Shown here in pieces: positions 23,290 to 34,210 of a DNA stretch of 64,000 nt. Each line of letters opens with the position of its first letter. Position 1 is the first letter of the stretch. Source of the DNA: Anastrepha obliqua (Eukaryota; Arthropoda; Insecta; Diptera; Tephritidae); NCBI RefSeq assembly GCF_027943255.1, contig NC_072896.1:8308001-8372000 (forward strand), written 5' to 3'. Position numbers and translations under genes: made by a program. The notes below the pieces were generated by a model that had not been told where the DNA came from, did not search any database, and was given only the letters and a program-made list of their open reading frames with translations.

Positions 23290-23600
23290 GAGACAGACTA
23301 GCAAGACACTTTTAAATCCATTGTACTGCACTCGGGTTCCCTTTTTCCGCTGGATTCCACGTAGACCCCAGATCCGGAGAGTGCTCAGTCCTGGCGCCAT
23401 CCGTGAAAATGCGAAAACAGTGTTTGTCGGGCTCATTTTCAAGGTTTGACCACAGTTGAGCCTTTGGCAGCACCGCATATGGATGGCATGGAGTCAAGGG
23501 CATGGCTAGGATCGTTGGATCGAAGTCCACCAGTGCCGTACAGGGGCCGTACCAATTCCAATTGTGTTTCAGCCTGCGAATGGCCTTCAAGGCCTCTCCT
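23290..23600 (-). mobile_element. LINE fragment at the start of an RNase H domain
   Basis: On the minus strand one frame reads KAIRRLKHNWNWYGPCTALV, YAVLPKAQLWSNLENEPDK and HCFRIFTDGA, where FTDGA is the usual opening of a LINE RNase H domain with its first catalytic Asp. The region after it is not recognisable. It differs from the 16-kb family, so it is another LINE lineage. Moderate support only. Confidence 0.5.
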
Positions 23601-23895
23601 TGGATGAAAGCATCAAGTGGTGGTAGAATAATCAGAGTAGAAATAAATATGCACTATTTTTCGTTTACACATAAAAATTTATAATTTTTTACCGATTTTG
23701 TATCCAATTTGCAAAAATTACGTTTTTTTTGTTTTTGTGAAAATATATACATGTAAATGATCTTGCAGCATCATCAAATATCACAACGATTTGAAAATAA
23801 GAATTGCTTGCCGTTTCTTTTGCAATATAGAATCATTTTGGGGGTGTTACAATAAATATTCAAAATTTCGACTTTTTGTGGGACACCCTAATATA

Positions 23896-25160
23896 CATAT
23901 GTGTATATAAATTAATATACAACAATTCTTCAATTCTTCAATTAATATAAAACTATTCTTCGCACTTTTATCGGACCCCCCTAGTGCATATATGTCAGCA
24001 TTGCTCTGACAGCTTAAGCGTCAAAAACTTTAGAACAAGACATGAAATTGACAATGCTGCACTCGGTGTAAAGATGAGAAAAAGCCAGAGTCAAGTAATT
24101 TAAGTTTTTTATTTTTTTCTACTGTCTTCGATTTTTTTGTTTGTTTTTTATTCTAAAAGTAAACAGATTTTATCCAAATACTGTTTTTTTTAGTTTTCTA
24201 AATTTAAAACCAACTTGCCATTGTGTTCGTGGCTTTACACATCCGCGCAGCTGACAGGCGCATTGATAAATGACACTTTTTGCCGTTAGCTGCGCGAAAG
24301 CAGATAAAAACAGCTGATTGCTTGTGGTATTTATTTTTAAAGTTTTTCCGCTGCCGTAAAAGTTGGAAGTAATAAAAAATTAAACGTGAAAGACCATACA
24401 TTTATTTCAAAATCACTCGTCCGCTCCCTTTTTCAACTATTCACACATTGCTGACGTTTGCGTAATTTTTCAGCGCTCAATTTCCTGCTCGAACTGTCAG
24501 CTGTTGCTGTTGACATTTGTCGCTTAATGACCAGCCGCATTGCAGTCAGCGATGTTGTGTTTTTTTACTGATTTTTAAGTTATTTTTATCACAAGTTCCT
24601 ACGCACAAATGTAGGCATGTATGTGTATGTGTATGTATACGAATTAAAACTACGAAGTATTTAAATTTAAATTTATTTTGATTAAGAAAAAGAGAAAGAG
24701 AAAAAAAAAGTAGTAATAAGAGGTTTTTTTGTGTTGATTCAAGTGCGGTCAGCAGAGTTCAAGTTCAATGTTATGCGCCGCCATTCATCTTCCGAAAAGA
24801 ATTGAGATTACTACCAAATACAGAAATGTAGAGTATGCATTTTGAAACCTAACAATAAAAGTGATAGTGGCAACCTCATAAAAGATCTAGTTTTATATTA
24901 TCCATTTCGCAATCAGTTTCCGGTAGCTCAAACCGGATGCATAAAACACCATTCCATCTTAGTTTTGACGCCAGCGGAACTTCTTCTCATGTTGCTGTAC
25001 CCTTCAAGTGGTGATAAAATTTACAAAAATTGTTGAATCAATCTGGAACAACAAAAGCAAGTTCAAATCAGGAAAGTCAAAATAGAGCACTTTATAAGAA
25101 AATCAAGAAGAGGTATTTCCCGATTAAGAACCACTATTACGGCATTTTGGACCCTGATTT
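23896..25160. other. No recognisable gene
   Basis: AT-rich sequence with a TATGTGTATGTGTATGTATA microsatellite near 24620 and a purine-rich AAGAAAAAGAGAAAGAGAAA run near 24685. An AACAGCTGATTG motif near 24310 resembles one near 40710, but no gene is evident. Confidence 0.5.
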
Positions 25161-25169
25161 TGGTGAAGA

Positions 25170-25965
25170 TACAGCTAAGTCAGGCCTCCTGTAAAATACT
25201 CGACGCCTTAGCTGCAAGCTCGGGGTCAGTAAGAAAACAGTTTTTGTTGTAATAGCATACAACGTTCCCCACACATTTTTGGGGAATAATACCGGAGTGA
25301 CAGTCCTTAGCGGATATAAATCCGGGTCGTTCAGGTTTCATCGAACCAGTACTCAAAAACTCTCTTGTCAACCGATACGTGAAAGCTCATATTGTCTTGG
25401 TGAAGGATAATTCGTCTTCGGCGGCTGGTTTTCCTTAATTCTCTGAAAACTGCTGGTAAAGAAATGGTTGTTTAGCACTCTGAATATACCGTTTTAAGTT
25501 TGCCTTACGATACAGTTGCGCAATGACCAGATTTTCAAAAAAAAAAAAAAAAACAGAAGAACCAATGCTTCGACGTGCTTCTTCCGGGAACAATTTTTGT
25601 TTGATTGAGCTCGGTTTGGAACACCCATACCGGGGATTGCTATTTTGTTTCTAGCTCACAGTCATGCATTGAAGCTCTGCGTCTGAATTTCTTCAACACA
25701 TCTTTACACCAATCCACACGCGTACGTTTCTCGTTTCTAGGCAATTGTCAAATTATGCGGTATCCAACGAGAACAAATCTTCTTGACGACCAAATGTGCA
25801 TGCAATATTGAATGTTGCTCCCACTAAGACCTAAGAATGCCTCTATGTCGGGATATCTCATATGATGATCTTTCGTTATCAATTGACTCACGGCATACCT
25901 TGTTTCTGGTACAAGAAATTTTTTTGGATGGCTTTTCCTTTCTTTGACTCCCACATTTATTTATG
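25170..25965 (-). mobile_element. Mariner remnant, nearly full coding span but missing the first catalytic Asp
   Basis: Reading the minus strand: TRYAVSQLITKDHHMRYPDI, EAFLGLSGSNIQ (HTH region), then RTRVDWCKDVLKKF, SPVWVFQTELNQTKIVPGRS and TSKHWFFCF, then RRRRIILHQDNMSFHVS with the second Asp. Mariners normally carry a VTGDETW-type motif between KKF and the VWVFQ segment; here it is collapsed to CELETK, so the first Asp is gone. An A-rich run near 25541-25555 interrupts the frame, and sequence after the HQDN motif drifts out of frame. It belongs to a different lineage from the copies at 8.1, 20.2, 46.5 and 55.7 kb. Confidence 0.82.
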
Positions 25966-26986
25966 ACATTGTTTTTTCGATATTTTTCAATTAATCGAAT
26001 CTAAAAAGAGTTGCTCATGAAAGGATTCAATAGGATTCAAAAGGATTCTACTTCACTCCATCTAGGGTAACACATTGAAAAATTCACGAATTAGTCAAAT
26101 GAGAAAGTGAATGGATGCCAACAAGGCATATTTTTGAACTCACAAGAAACTCCTCATCAGCACGAGACCAGTAGATCTCCCTATGTGGTTTGCATTCTAC
26201 TCGTATGTAAAGCATTTACGAACGTCACTGACCTGCTTTTATTGCCGCATCTGTTGGCCCCATCTGTTTACGTTGGCATTTCCTGAACTTTCAATGAAGC
26301 TGATTAAAAATTTTTGCTTTCAATTTTTTTAATTGGCACAAATATATTTTTTAATTAATCGCCAGGCGTAAATTTATTACTGGTTAGTAGATAAATCGGT
26401 TTTGTTAAGTATTTTGAAGTTTTTTCTTCTAAATTCGAATGGAGCGTAGCGGCGGATTGTTGTAGAAATGTATACAATTGAGGTCATCTTTTTAATCAAT
26501 CAAACAAGTGTTTGATACACATACATACACACATGTATGTACACAAACTTTGTTCGCTTTTTCTCCACTTTTTCATGTCAATAAATACCGTCAATTGTAA
26601 TCTTTCGTGCTAGCGCATTAGCCTCATGAAAAGTCAACCTCAAATAGTCAATTTGTTGATTTACCTCATTGCTTGTATTTCGAATTATCTGATACTTAAG
26701 AATTTACTCATGCGACTACTGTCACTTTATCTTCACGAATTCGTCATAAAGTGTTTATGTCACCCGCTCACGTATCTTCATGGTGTTGATTTTACATCAT
26801 TACTTTGTTTACTTGCGCTGAAGTGATCAATCAAAAGTTACAGAATCGTGAAAGCAGCCAGTTGAAATTATCTTTGTGGCGTGATTTATGGAACGATAAA
26901 AATGAAATTGTCGCAAATACCAAAGTGTTGATGAGTAAATCCATTCAGTGGGAGGTGGCGAAAAACTGAATTGATGAATATACATA
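25966..26986. other. No recognisable gene
   Basis: A GAAAGGATTCAATAGGATTC / AAAAGGATTC short tandem repeat lies near 26018-26048, and an ACACATACATACACACATGT microsatellite near 26517. No coding motif. Confidence 0.5.
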
Positions 26987-27840
26987 CAGGGTGTCCGCGG
27001 ACAAAATTGGGTTTTAAATTTAAAGTTTTTCTCTAACCGCGGAAGATCCGCGTTAGATTTGATATTCGTGCGGGTTATTTAGTCGCGATGTCCCACGATA
27101 ATTCGGGTCAGTCCGCGCGGAAGAGTGCGGCTGCACTGGGCCTGAAAAAAACGATTGTGCATAAAAAATTGAGGAAGCGTCTTAGACCTCATCCCTACAA
27201 AATTCAAGTTCAATTCAAATTAGGCCAAACGATTACAATTTGTATACAAATTTCTGCGATACAATGTTGAAGCGATTTTGTACGGCAAGGATTATTTTCT
27301 AGAGTGATGAAGCACAATTTCATTTAAATGGCGACCGATCATTTAGACGAAGGCACTTAAAGTACAGAACTCACAATTAAAACATCAACAGCCACTTCAT
27401 AAAGCGACGATTTGCATTGTCAAGCAGTGGAATAATGGACCATATTTTTTTGAAAATCGTCAAAGGCAAGCAATTACTGGGGAAGGTATCCCTTATCGGC
27501 TAATGCCGAATGATTTTTATGCCAATAAAAAGAGACACACACCACACAAGAGAGATCAGAGAGACCATGCCGATACTACGTCAATTTTTTCCCTAACAAA
27601 CTGATAACCTGCTTCTGTGACATATCCTGACCACATAAGCCCCCGACCTTACCCTTATGGCCTTTTTCTGTGTGGGGTATCTCAAAAGTAAAGTCTATGA
27701 AATAAACCCAGCAACCATCTCAGCACTAAAAGGAAATATCGTTCGCAAGGTTGATGATATCCCGACGTCACTTATCCAGCCAGTGGCAGGGATTTTAGCT
27801 GCAGTCTGATAGTTACAGCATTTAGAGGAAATAATTTTTG
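26987..27840 (+). mobile_element. Tc1/mariner (DD41D-like) remnant, right end lost
   Basis: The left end, after TA at 26985, reads CAGGGTGTCCGCGG. Downstream the frames read SHDNSGQSARKSAAALGLKK and RPHPYKIQVQFKLGQ (DNA-binding domain), then SDEAQFHLNGDRSFRRRHLK (first Asp), and finally GYLKSKVYEINPATISALK. The segment corresponding to LTPLDFFLWG reads LTLMAFFCVG, so the third catalytic Asp is lost. Many stops interrupt it. No matching right inverted repeat was found. Confidence 0.8.
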
Positions 27841-29260
27841 AAAAACAAAACCTGCACTAATTCTAGAAGTTAACAAAATAAGCTTCTAATTCCTTTTTAA
27901 ATCTTAATTCTGCCGCGCCACACTTTTATATATAAATACAGTCAACAAAATCTGATTCTGCATTGGGTTTGGAATCATTAAGGTAAAAATAATTTTCGCA
28001 AACTTGTATTGTACTTTGTTTAGACGGATGTATTCAGAATGGATGAGCTGGATATATTCACTTTCCCTCGACTGCTAAGAATAAAAAAATAAATGTGGGA
28101 AGTCTGTAGAAGCTCAATGAATTCTCACTACATCTGTCCTTCTCTATCCCTATTGCCTGAATGCTTGGAATATTTTCGGCTGCCCAAACTCCCATTCTAC
28201 TCCAAGCCTCTGATAAGACGTCAACCAAATTCGCATCACGCCCCTGGATTGTCAGGTCCTTTAATGAGGAAATTTCTTCAGCCCACTGAGTGATGCATCC
28301 GCAAGAGCTAAGGTTAGTTAACCGCCACTCAAGAGATCCGATGGATAGTGCAAGGTAAGAAGGCAGTTAAACCATTTGAAGTTCTGTGTCGGATTTGTGG
28401 TGGCAGTGGAGTGAGTGTTTTGGTACATTTCGGTTGATCAGCACCTCATTTCCACATCAAAGTTAAATTTTTCAACTGCTCGCGCCCAAAGATAACTTTT
28501 ATGAGTGCTTGGAGCTCACTTAATGGCGCTGGGCTAGTCATGACAAAAAAATCGTGCTCGACGACTTAAAAGTCAGGCCGTAAAAGAAAATATTTGGTTC
28601 CAGCGTCGAAAAGCTTAGCAAGCATAAGGAAACCTCTGCTAACGGACTGAAGCTTATCGACTTTTCCGTGATCGAAATGGTACTAGTCCCTAGCAAAACA
28701 CTCCAGCATAAAAAGATTAATCAATCAACATGACTGTCCCAGATGTGATGCGAGACCACATCGTGTTGCGATAGATGGACGGCACTCCACCAGTGTTTTA
28801 GGCGCACGAACGATCCAAGGACGTGATTGCTTGTTTTAGTCGCGCACGCGCGTTTGTTGAGCAAAATAAGTGCATCTTACATCAGAAGATCAAAGTGGTG
28901 AACGAAATCAAGACGAAGTACATACTCCTGTCACAAAACTGACGCGTTATGCAAAACGCGAGCAAGTGACTATAGCGCCAGTCAGTCAGACGGCCAGCAG
29001 ATTCGCAACTCAGAGAATACTACCCAACAAAGACTCGTGCGAAAAATGAAATACAATTTCCCGCCGTTAAAGAAGAGGTTGGACTTCGGAGAGCTCGGAA
29101 AAATGGTGCGACAAAGAGTGCCGCAGAAAGAAAAGTAACTGAGTGTACATAGAGTCAACTTACGATCGGACGTAATGCGTGCTTTGCATGATCGGCGAAG
29201 GGGAGTAAGGAAAGGAAGAGGGACATATTACTGGAAGAATGAAAAGAAAGACCGAAGTAA
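27841..29260. other. No assignable gene; probably decayed repeat sequence
   Basis: A few short frames occur (for example 28093-28293 plus) with no family motif. The segment 28730-29150 has higher GC and codon-like texture, but frames break often and I cannot assign it. Confidence 0.4.
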
Positions 29261-29264
29261 GTGG

Positions 29265-29965
29265 AAAGAAAAGAAAGATCGAATGAAACTGCCGATGAAT
29301 TGGCCAACTGCGGATCAGCGGTTACCTCACACGGACCAGATCCAATATTCGGAGTCAGTTCTGTAGGAATCATAAATTGGATCAACGATTATATATGCAA
29401 TTTGCATAAAGAGCGATTATCCAGTCCAGAAAGCTGCTGAACTGTAAAGTGTTTGGTGACAAGCCCGAACAGAATACTAACGGACTTTCTTCTAAAACTT
29501 GGTAGAAAAGATGTTCGTTCGGTTGATTGTCGATATTATTGCAGGACACAATCCATGGGCTCAGCTTATGACCACCATTGGAATCATTGAGGACCCGATT
29601 TGCCTATCTTGCGTAGAGGAGGTCAATAGCACTGATCATTTTCTCTGTGAGTGTGCTGCCTTTGCTTGAGCAAGACTACGAATTTTGGGTTTCGACGCCA
29701 TGAGAATGAGTAATATTCGTTTTCTTAAACTGGAGGTTATTTTCAGATTTGCCAAAGAATCTGGAAAACTCTCATAGGACTAAGTATCACTGTCTCTGCT
29801 TCTATTCTATCCTTTCTCTTCCTCTTTGTCACTTCTTCCTTGACTATCTACCCTTTTACTTTCCAGAGCTTTGAATACAATGGTCTCTTTAGCCTGAGTA
29901 TTTTAGAAGTTATCCGATCTCTTGGTGCTTCTTGGCTCACCTTTTTCAAGTTTCAAAACTTTCAA
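29265..29965 (+). mobile_element. R1/LOA-like LINE 3' end (third family, copy 1)
   Basis: Frames read ETADELANCGSAVTSHGPDP (end of RNase H), INDYICNLHKERLSSPESC, then DIIAGHNPWAQLMTTIGIIE, DPICLSCVEEVNSTDHFLCE and CAAFA, with a stop in place of one codon before ARLRILGFDAM. The cysteine-rich CxxC...HFLCxC pattern is the terminal zinc motif. The same family is present in the opposite orientation at 32.4-33.2 kb, and both copies extend to a GGTGCTTCTTGGCTC motif at the 3' end. Confidence 0.8.
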
Positions 29966-30320
29966 GTGGGTGCCAAGAGTTCTAAATGTAGAGCAAGAAA
30001 TGAAATACACGAAAATTTTATCAGAAAATTCGGCAGCTTACAGAGCGTTTCAAGACTTATTACTAAAATTACGGCGGGAACACTTCTATAACTTAAAGGA
30101 TGGCGACAGCGGCGGAAGTCACAGAGAAGTTTAAGGCCATGATACTTCTAATTGTGGACGACGAAATTAAAGTTCAGTTACCCGATTATGACGAAGTGAG
30201 TAAAGCCATAGTGTGGCTCAAGAACAAAAAGCTGCGGCAGCTCACAGATAGAACCGGCTGAGATATATAAAGACGGTTGCGAAGAGTTGCTAAGCTGCCT
30301 GCAATAACTCCTATGGAAAA
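29966..30320 (+). mobile_element. RTE-like LINE fragment, region before the RT domain
   Basis: The frame reads KYTKILSENSAAYRAFQDLL, then (shifted) LPDYDEVSKAIVWLKNKKLR and GCEELLSCLQ. This matches the segment preceding the RT palm in RTE-type LINEs, usually written as EVxxAIxxLKNNKAAGxDGIPAELFK-GxEEL. The normally conserved DGIPAE portion is broken. It stops before the first RT motif. Confidence 0.7.
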
Positions 30321-31990
30321 TATATTATTTTTATAATGTAGATTGAGCAAATAAATATGTGAACGTGTAGTTTTCATTATAACCGCTTGATGTGGTTTTA
30401 TTCCTATTGATTATCAATTTTTTGCAAGTAACTCTAAATTCTTTTTTTCTTATGCGGCGGAATTTCTACTCATCGCGCTGAGCTTCTATTAATCGAACAT
30501 TTGCTTACTTTTAAGTGTGTTAGTGTGTTTGTGGGCTGCATTGAATAGAAAAAATTTAATCTCTTAGCTTTTATGAGCTGCAATGTACAATATTTTTAAT
30601 CTTTGGAAAAATCCGCACCACGAACTTACATCCGCACGTAAGGACTTCCGCATGTGTGTTATGGACAGCTACGTTAACTACTTCCTTTACATTGTATGTG
30701 TGTGTACATATGTATGTATGTATACATGAATAAGAATTTTCCAAACTTCGGTAACAAACAATCAATGCCTTTCTGCACATACACATACACACATCGTCGT
30801 AGCTTGTGGCGCCACAATTCATGTTCACAATGAAAACGCCAAAGAATTAGAGCACAAAAGCCGGGAAGGAAAGAATGAAATTTCCCACGCGACTTTCCGC
30901 TTACCACGACTGACCAAAGACCAAACTCTAGACAATCGATGCAACAACGGTATACGGTATACGGTATGTGGCATGTGGTATGTGTGGTCAGATCAGCAAG
31001 TGACAAAACCATACGTGACTGCCACCGCTTAAAAGTTTTATACGTATAAGTGTGAATGTGTGTGTGTGTATGTGTAATAAAGTATAGTTGGTAAGAATAT
31101 CACTGAGTGGGAGTGCGGAAAATTGTGCGCGCGAGAAGTGTAAGAAAACGCATAAAACCAATGGCAATCTACCGAGCCAGTGGCCAGTGGTCACACCAAA
31201 TCGGCTTGAATCTGATTGCAGCTGCCAATACTGCGAGTACAATAATTCGATGAATTCGATTGCAGTGGACATTCGACCGGTATTCGGCGCGTAATGCCAT
31301 TTCAATGGTGACCGCACAATAGCCACTTCACCATCATAGGCGCTTGTCTGTGTGGTGGCAATAAATGCCACTTGGTGTCTTCATTTTAGCGAAAAAATGA
31401 AAATGTTAAGTGCAAAACGACAAACAGCACACAACTTGATAGAAATACACAACAACAACTACAACGTATTGGTGGGATAATGTCAGTGATTGTGAATATG
31501 TTGAACGAAAATGAGTGCAAGAAGCGTGAGAATGCGCATTATGGTCCACACCGGTTGGTCGATGCGAGTGCGACAAGCAGCTAACTACCCAGTTCGGACA
31601 GTCGCAGCCTCCTTGGCCGTGGTCAACCATTATTGGTGGTGATAAGAAATATTGCAATTGACATAAATGACAGAAAAAATGGCAGTAAAGTGCATACGAA
31701 CTCAAACTTATGGCACCCATCCAAGCGTGGATATAAAAATGCACAAATCCACATTACTTTACTCACTCATTTGGTTGGTGAGATGAAAGGAAGAAACCGA
31801 TTGTGTGCAGTAGAAAATACATAAAGACTTGATAGCTCATTTACTCGTAAGAGTGCAAATATTTTTAAGAAAGCGATGGAAATTGTTAGTTTGCGAACGG
31901 GGCAAGTAAGCCCCGGTATGGAGGGTGTGCGAAATGGTGCCGAAGGGTTCTTGTGCCAAGCAGAGTAGAAGTAGTATACAATATTTATAG
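30321..31990. other. No recognisable gene; several microsatellites
   Basis: A TGTGTACATATGTATGTATG array lies near 30700, GGTATACGGTATACGGTATG near 30950 and GTGTGTGTGTATGTGTAATA near 31060. Overlapping frames of 110-127 codons on the minus strand between 30674 and 31744 have no motifs and read through these repeats. Confidence 0.55.
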
Positions 31991-32009
31991 TACTAAAGAA
32001 CACTTATGG

Positions 32010-32392
32010 GAGGAGAAGCAGCCGCAACTGGTGTCAGACATAACGGAGCACTGCGCTAATAGGTAGGCACTTCCGAAGGATGGGTGTGCAAACACTTGAC
32101 TTCTGTAGAAGCTGTCTCGATGAGGAGGAAGAGGAAACAAACTCGCACCTTCTGTGTCACTGTCCTGCTCTAACCAGACGTAGACTTACCATTTTAGGTA
32201 GACAATTTTTGAATGAATCGGAAGATCTCGGTTCTGCAGGAATCAGGAATATTCTAAAATTTTTGAAAACCACACACTGGTTTTAGGAGAGATGCGGATA
32301 AGCTCCCCATGCGGCAATACAATAGGCTATGAGCCTAAGTGTGTCCCAGAAGACAACCGCTTCAACCTAACCTAACCTAACTTTAAAAGCAT
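32010..32392 (+). mobile_element. R1/LOA-like LINE 3' end, CCTAA-tailed (fourth family, copy 1)
   Basis: The frame reads MGVQTLDFCRSCLDEEEEET, SHLLCHCPALTRRRLTILGR and QFLNESEDLG, ending FLKTTHWF stop at 32286. The CxxC-x-HLLCxC zinc motif and the W-aromatic ending mark the end of ORF2. The untranslated part ends CCGCTTCAACCTAACCTAAC at about 32387, that is, three CCTAA units. The element at 52.3-52.74 kb is a second copy with the same ending. Confidence 0.85.
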
Positions 32393-32404
32393 AGCCGATC
32401 CCCA

Positions 32405-33195
32405 CCTGAGTTTTTTTTTTATTTTGAAAAAAGTCGAGCCAAGAAGCACCGTGAGGTTTGGTAATTCCCAAAACATTCAGGATAGATAATCAAGGAGCAT
32501 AGGAGAGAAGTAACAGAAAGAAAGAGATAGGATAGAATAGAGACAAAAGGTAGCTAGACCTTTGCGAATTTTCCAGATTCTTTGCAAATCTGTAAATATC
32601 TCCCAGTTTAAGAGAACGAATTTCACTCGTTCTCTTGACATCGGAACCCAAAATTCGTAGTCTTGCTCAAGCAAAGGCAGGACACTCACAGAGAAAATGA
32701 TCAGTGCTATCCGTCTCCTCTAAGCACGACAAGCAAATCGGATCCTCAATGAATCCGATGGTGGTCATATGCTGACCCCATGGATTGTGTCCTCCAATAA
32801 TACCGACCATCTCCCAAAAGTCTTTTCTTCCATGTTTTAGAGTGAAGTTCGACAGTTTTTCGTTTGGGCTTGTCACAAAAAACTTTCTAGTTCTGCAGTG
32901 TTCTAGACCGGACCATTTCTCTTTGTGTAAATTGCATACATAATCGCTGACCTATTCCTGATTCCGATTATTGGCTCTGGTCTCTGTGGGGTAACAGCTA
33001 ATCCACAGTTGCCCAATTCATCGGTAATTTCATACTTTTGCACTCCGCAGTGTCCTGGAATCCATATAAGTTCAAGTTTATCCTGTCTTGCAACAGAATA
33101 AAGCTTCTTCTTACCTTATTCAGCAATCTTAAAGGTTTGCTTTGCTTTCTCCAGAATCTTGACTGCAGCCTGACTCTCACTTACGACTCTAATCT
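32405..33195 (-). mobile_element. R1/LOA-like LINE 3' end (third family, copy 2)
   Basis: On the minus strand: the end of RNase H (a degraded IWIPGHCGVQKYEITDELGN in mixed frames), then KLSNFTLKHGRKDFWEMVGI, IGGHNPWGQHMTTIGFIED, PICLSCLEETDSTDHFLCEC and PAFA with the same stop as copy 1 before ARLRILGSD. The shared stop suggests either a fixed feature of this lineage or descent from one defective master. It sits tail-to-tail with the CCTAA-tailed copy just to the left. Confidence 0.82.
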
Positions 33196-33429
33196 GTTCG
33201 CTACCCCCCACTTAAGTACTTGCATGAAAAATTCGAGTACAAAAAGTTTTTGCTGTTATTTTTGTACGCGTTGTTTTTTCTTTCCCTCAATCTGATATTT
33301 GTAACAGGGCGTACTATAGAGGAAGTAGTATGTGTCGAGCTCTTCCTGATCGCTAAAGAAAATCTTAGTCCAAACTGACTACAGTAGGAGTTACAATGCT
33401 TCCCAAGTGACTATTTCAGAAAAAAACTA

Positions 33430-34210
33430 TGCTATGTAGGTTAGATTATAAAGTTACCCATGAAAGAGCCCACTTGGACAAGGGACTAAATTCATCTATT
33501 GTACTACCATTTCAAAGAAGAAGCTAGTCTAATCAGTAGGGATCCTGATCTTTCCAGCAGGGATGAACCGAGCCGCAGCAGCTGTGAGCACTTTGCGGCA
33601 TGCGCGTTAGGCTACGCGCACATCAGTGAGGATGGGAAGAGCGGCAAAGATATCCTCAGTGGATACCACGAAGCCGGCCCTATTAGCTTTGGTGAAGTTA
33701 ATATACGACCGGTGATTCACGGAAACAAAGCCGGCAGGTCTCTCAAGCGAGACTATAATAGGCAAGTGGTCTGATGCAAGCGGTAGCATAGGTCGCCAGG
33801 TTATGCTATTTATCAGACCAGCGCTAGCTATTGCTTTATTAGGCGAGCTGCTGCATTTGCCCACTACCCTGGTGCGGGCGTCATCGTTCACAGTGCTGAA
33901 TGTCGAATAGTCTATCTGATCTGCCAATTGATGTCCCCTACGACCTATTGGGATTCCTCGCAATAGGAATTGCTGGTTGCGATGCGTTCTGTTCTGGTTC
34001 AGTATTGCCGGTGTCCCGTAAAGTTGCTGCCGTTTTAAGTACACCTGCCCTTGGCCTACTTAACATTTCTGTTGTCCTCGTTTTGCAGAAGTTAGACCAA
34101 AGCTGTATTGTTATTCCACATATCTGTCCGCCTCCTGCTAGCCGGCTCAAGTATGTGCTACTGAATTCGTCTTTGGAAGGAATGAGAGTAATTTTCACGA
34201 TTTTCTAAAA
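33430..34210 (-). mobile_element. Internally deleted LINE: endonuclease end joined to the 3' tail
   Basis: On the minus strand the frame reads GRRGHQLADQIDYSTFSTVN, DDARTRVVGKCSSSP, IASAGLINSITWRPMLPLAS and DHLPIIVSLERPAG. The SDHLP motif is the C-terminal catalytic signature of the AP-type endonuclease of Jockey/R1-group LINEs. After RFIPAGKIR (33.55 kb) the sequence passes straight to a segment near 33430-33510 that resembles the untranslated tail of the LINE at 17.5 kb (CAAGTGGGCTCTTTCATGGG ... AATCTAACCTA), so RT and RNase H are missing. Upstream of GRRGHQL the frame is shifted. Confidence 0.78.

Larger units (their letters stand above)
21717..23891. mobile_element. Composite element with TTAGGGTG inverted ends and TATA flanks
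   Basis: The left end reads TTAGGGTGGTCCATAAAAAG; the right end, reversed, reads TTAGGGTGTCCCACAAAAAG. Both are flanked outside by TATA (21713-21716 and 23892-23895), consistent with a target duplication. No transposase of its own is visible. The interior of about 2.2 kb holds a MITE copy, a LINE RNase H fragment, a SINE tail, an RTE-like tail and another LINE fragment. The superfamily is uncertain. Confidence 0.55.

Noticed and set aside
30988..31744. Minus-strand frames of 127 and 112 codons
   Set aside because: They read through TG/CA repeats and contain Cys/His/Tyr-rich low-complexity peptides without a domain.
33499..34208. Plus-strand frames of 91 and 102 codons
   Set aside because: Antisense of the LINE endonuclease, whose SDHLP motif is on the minus strand.
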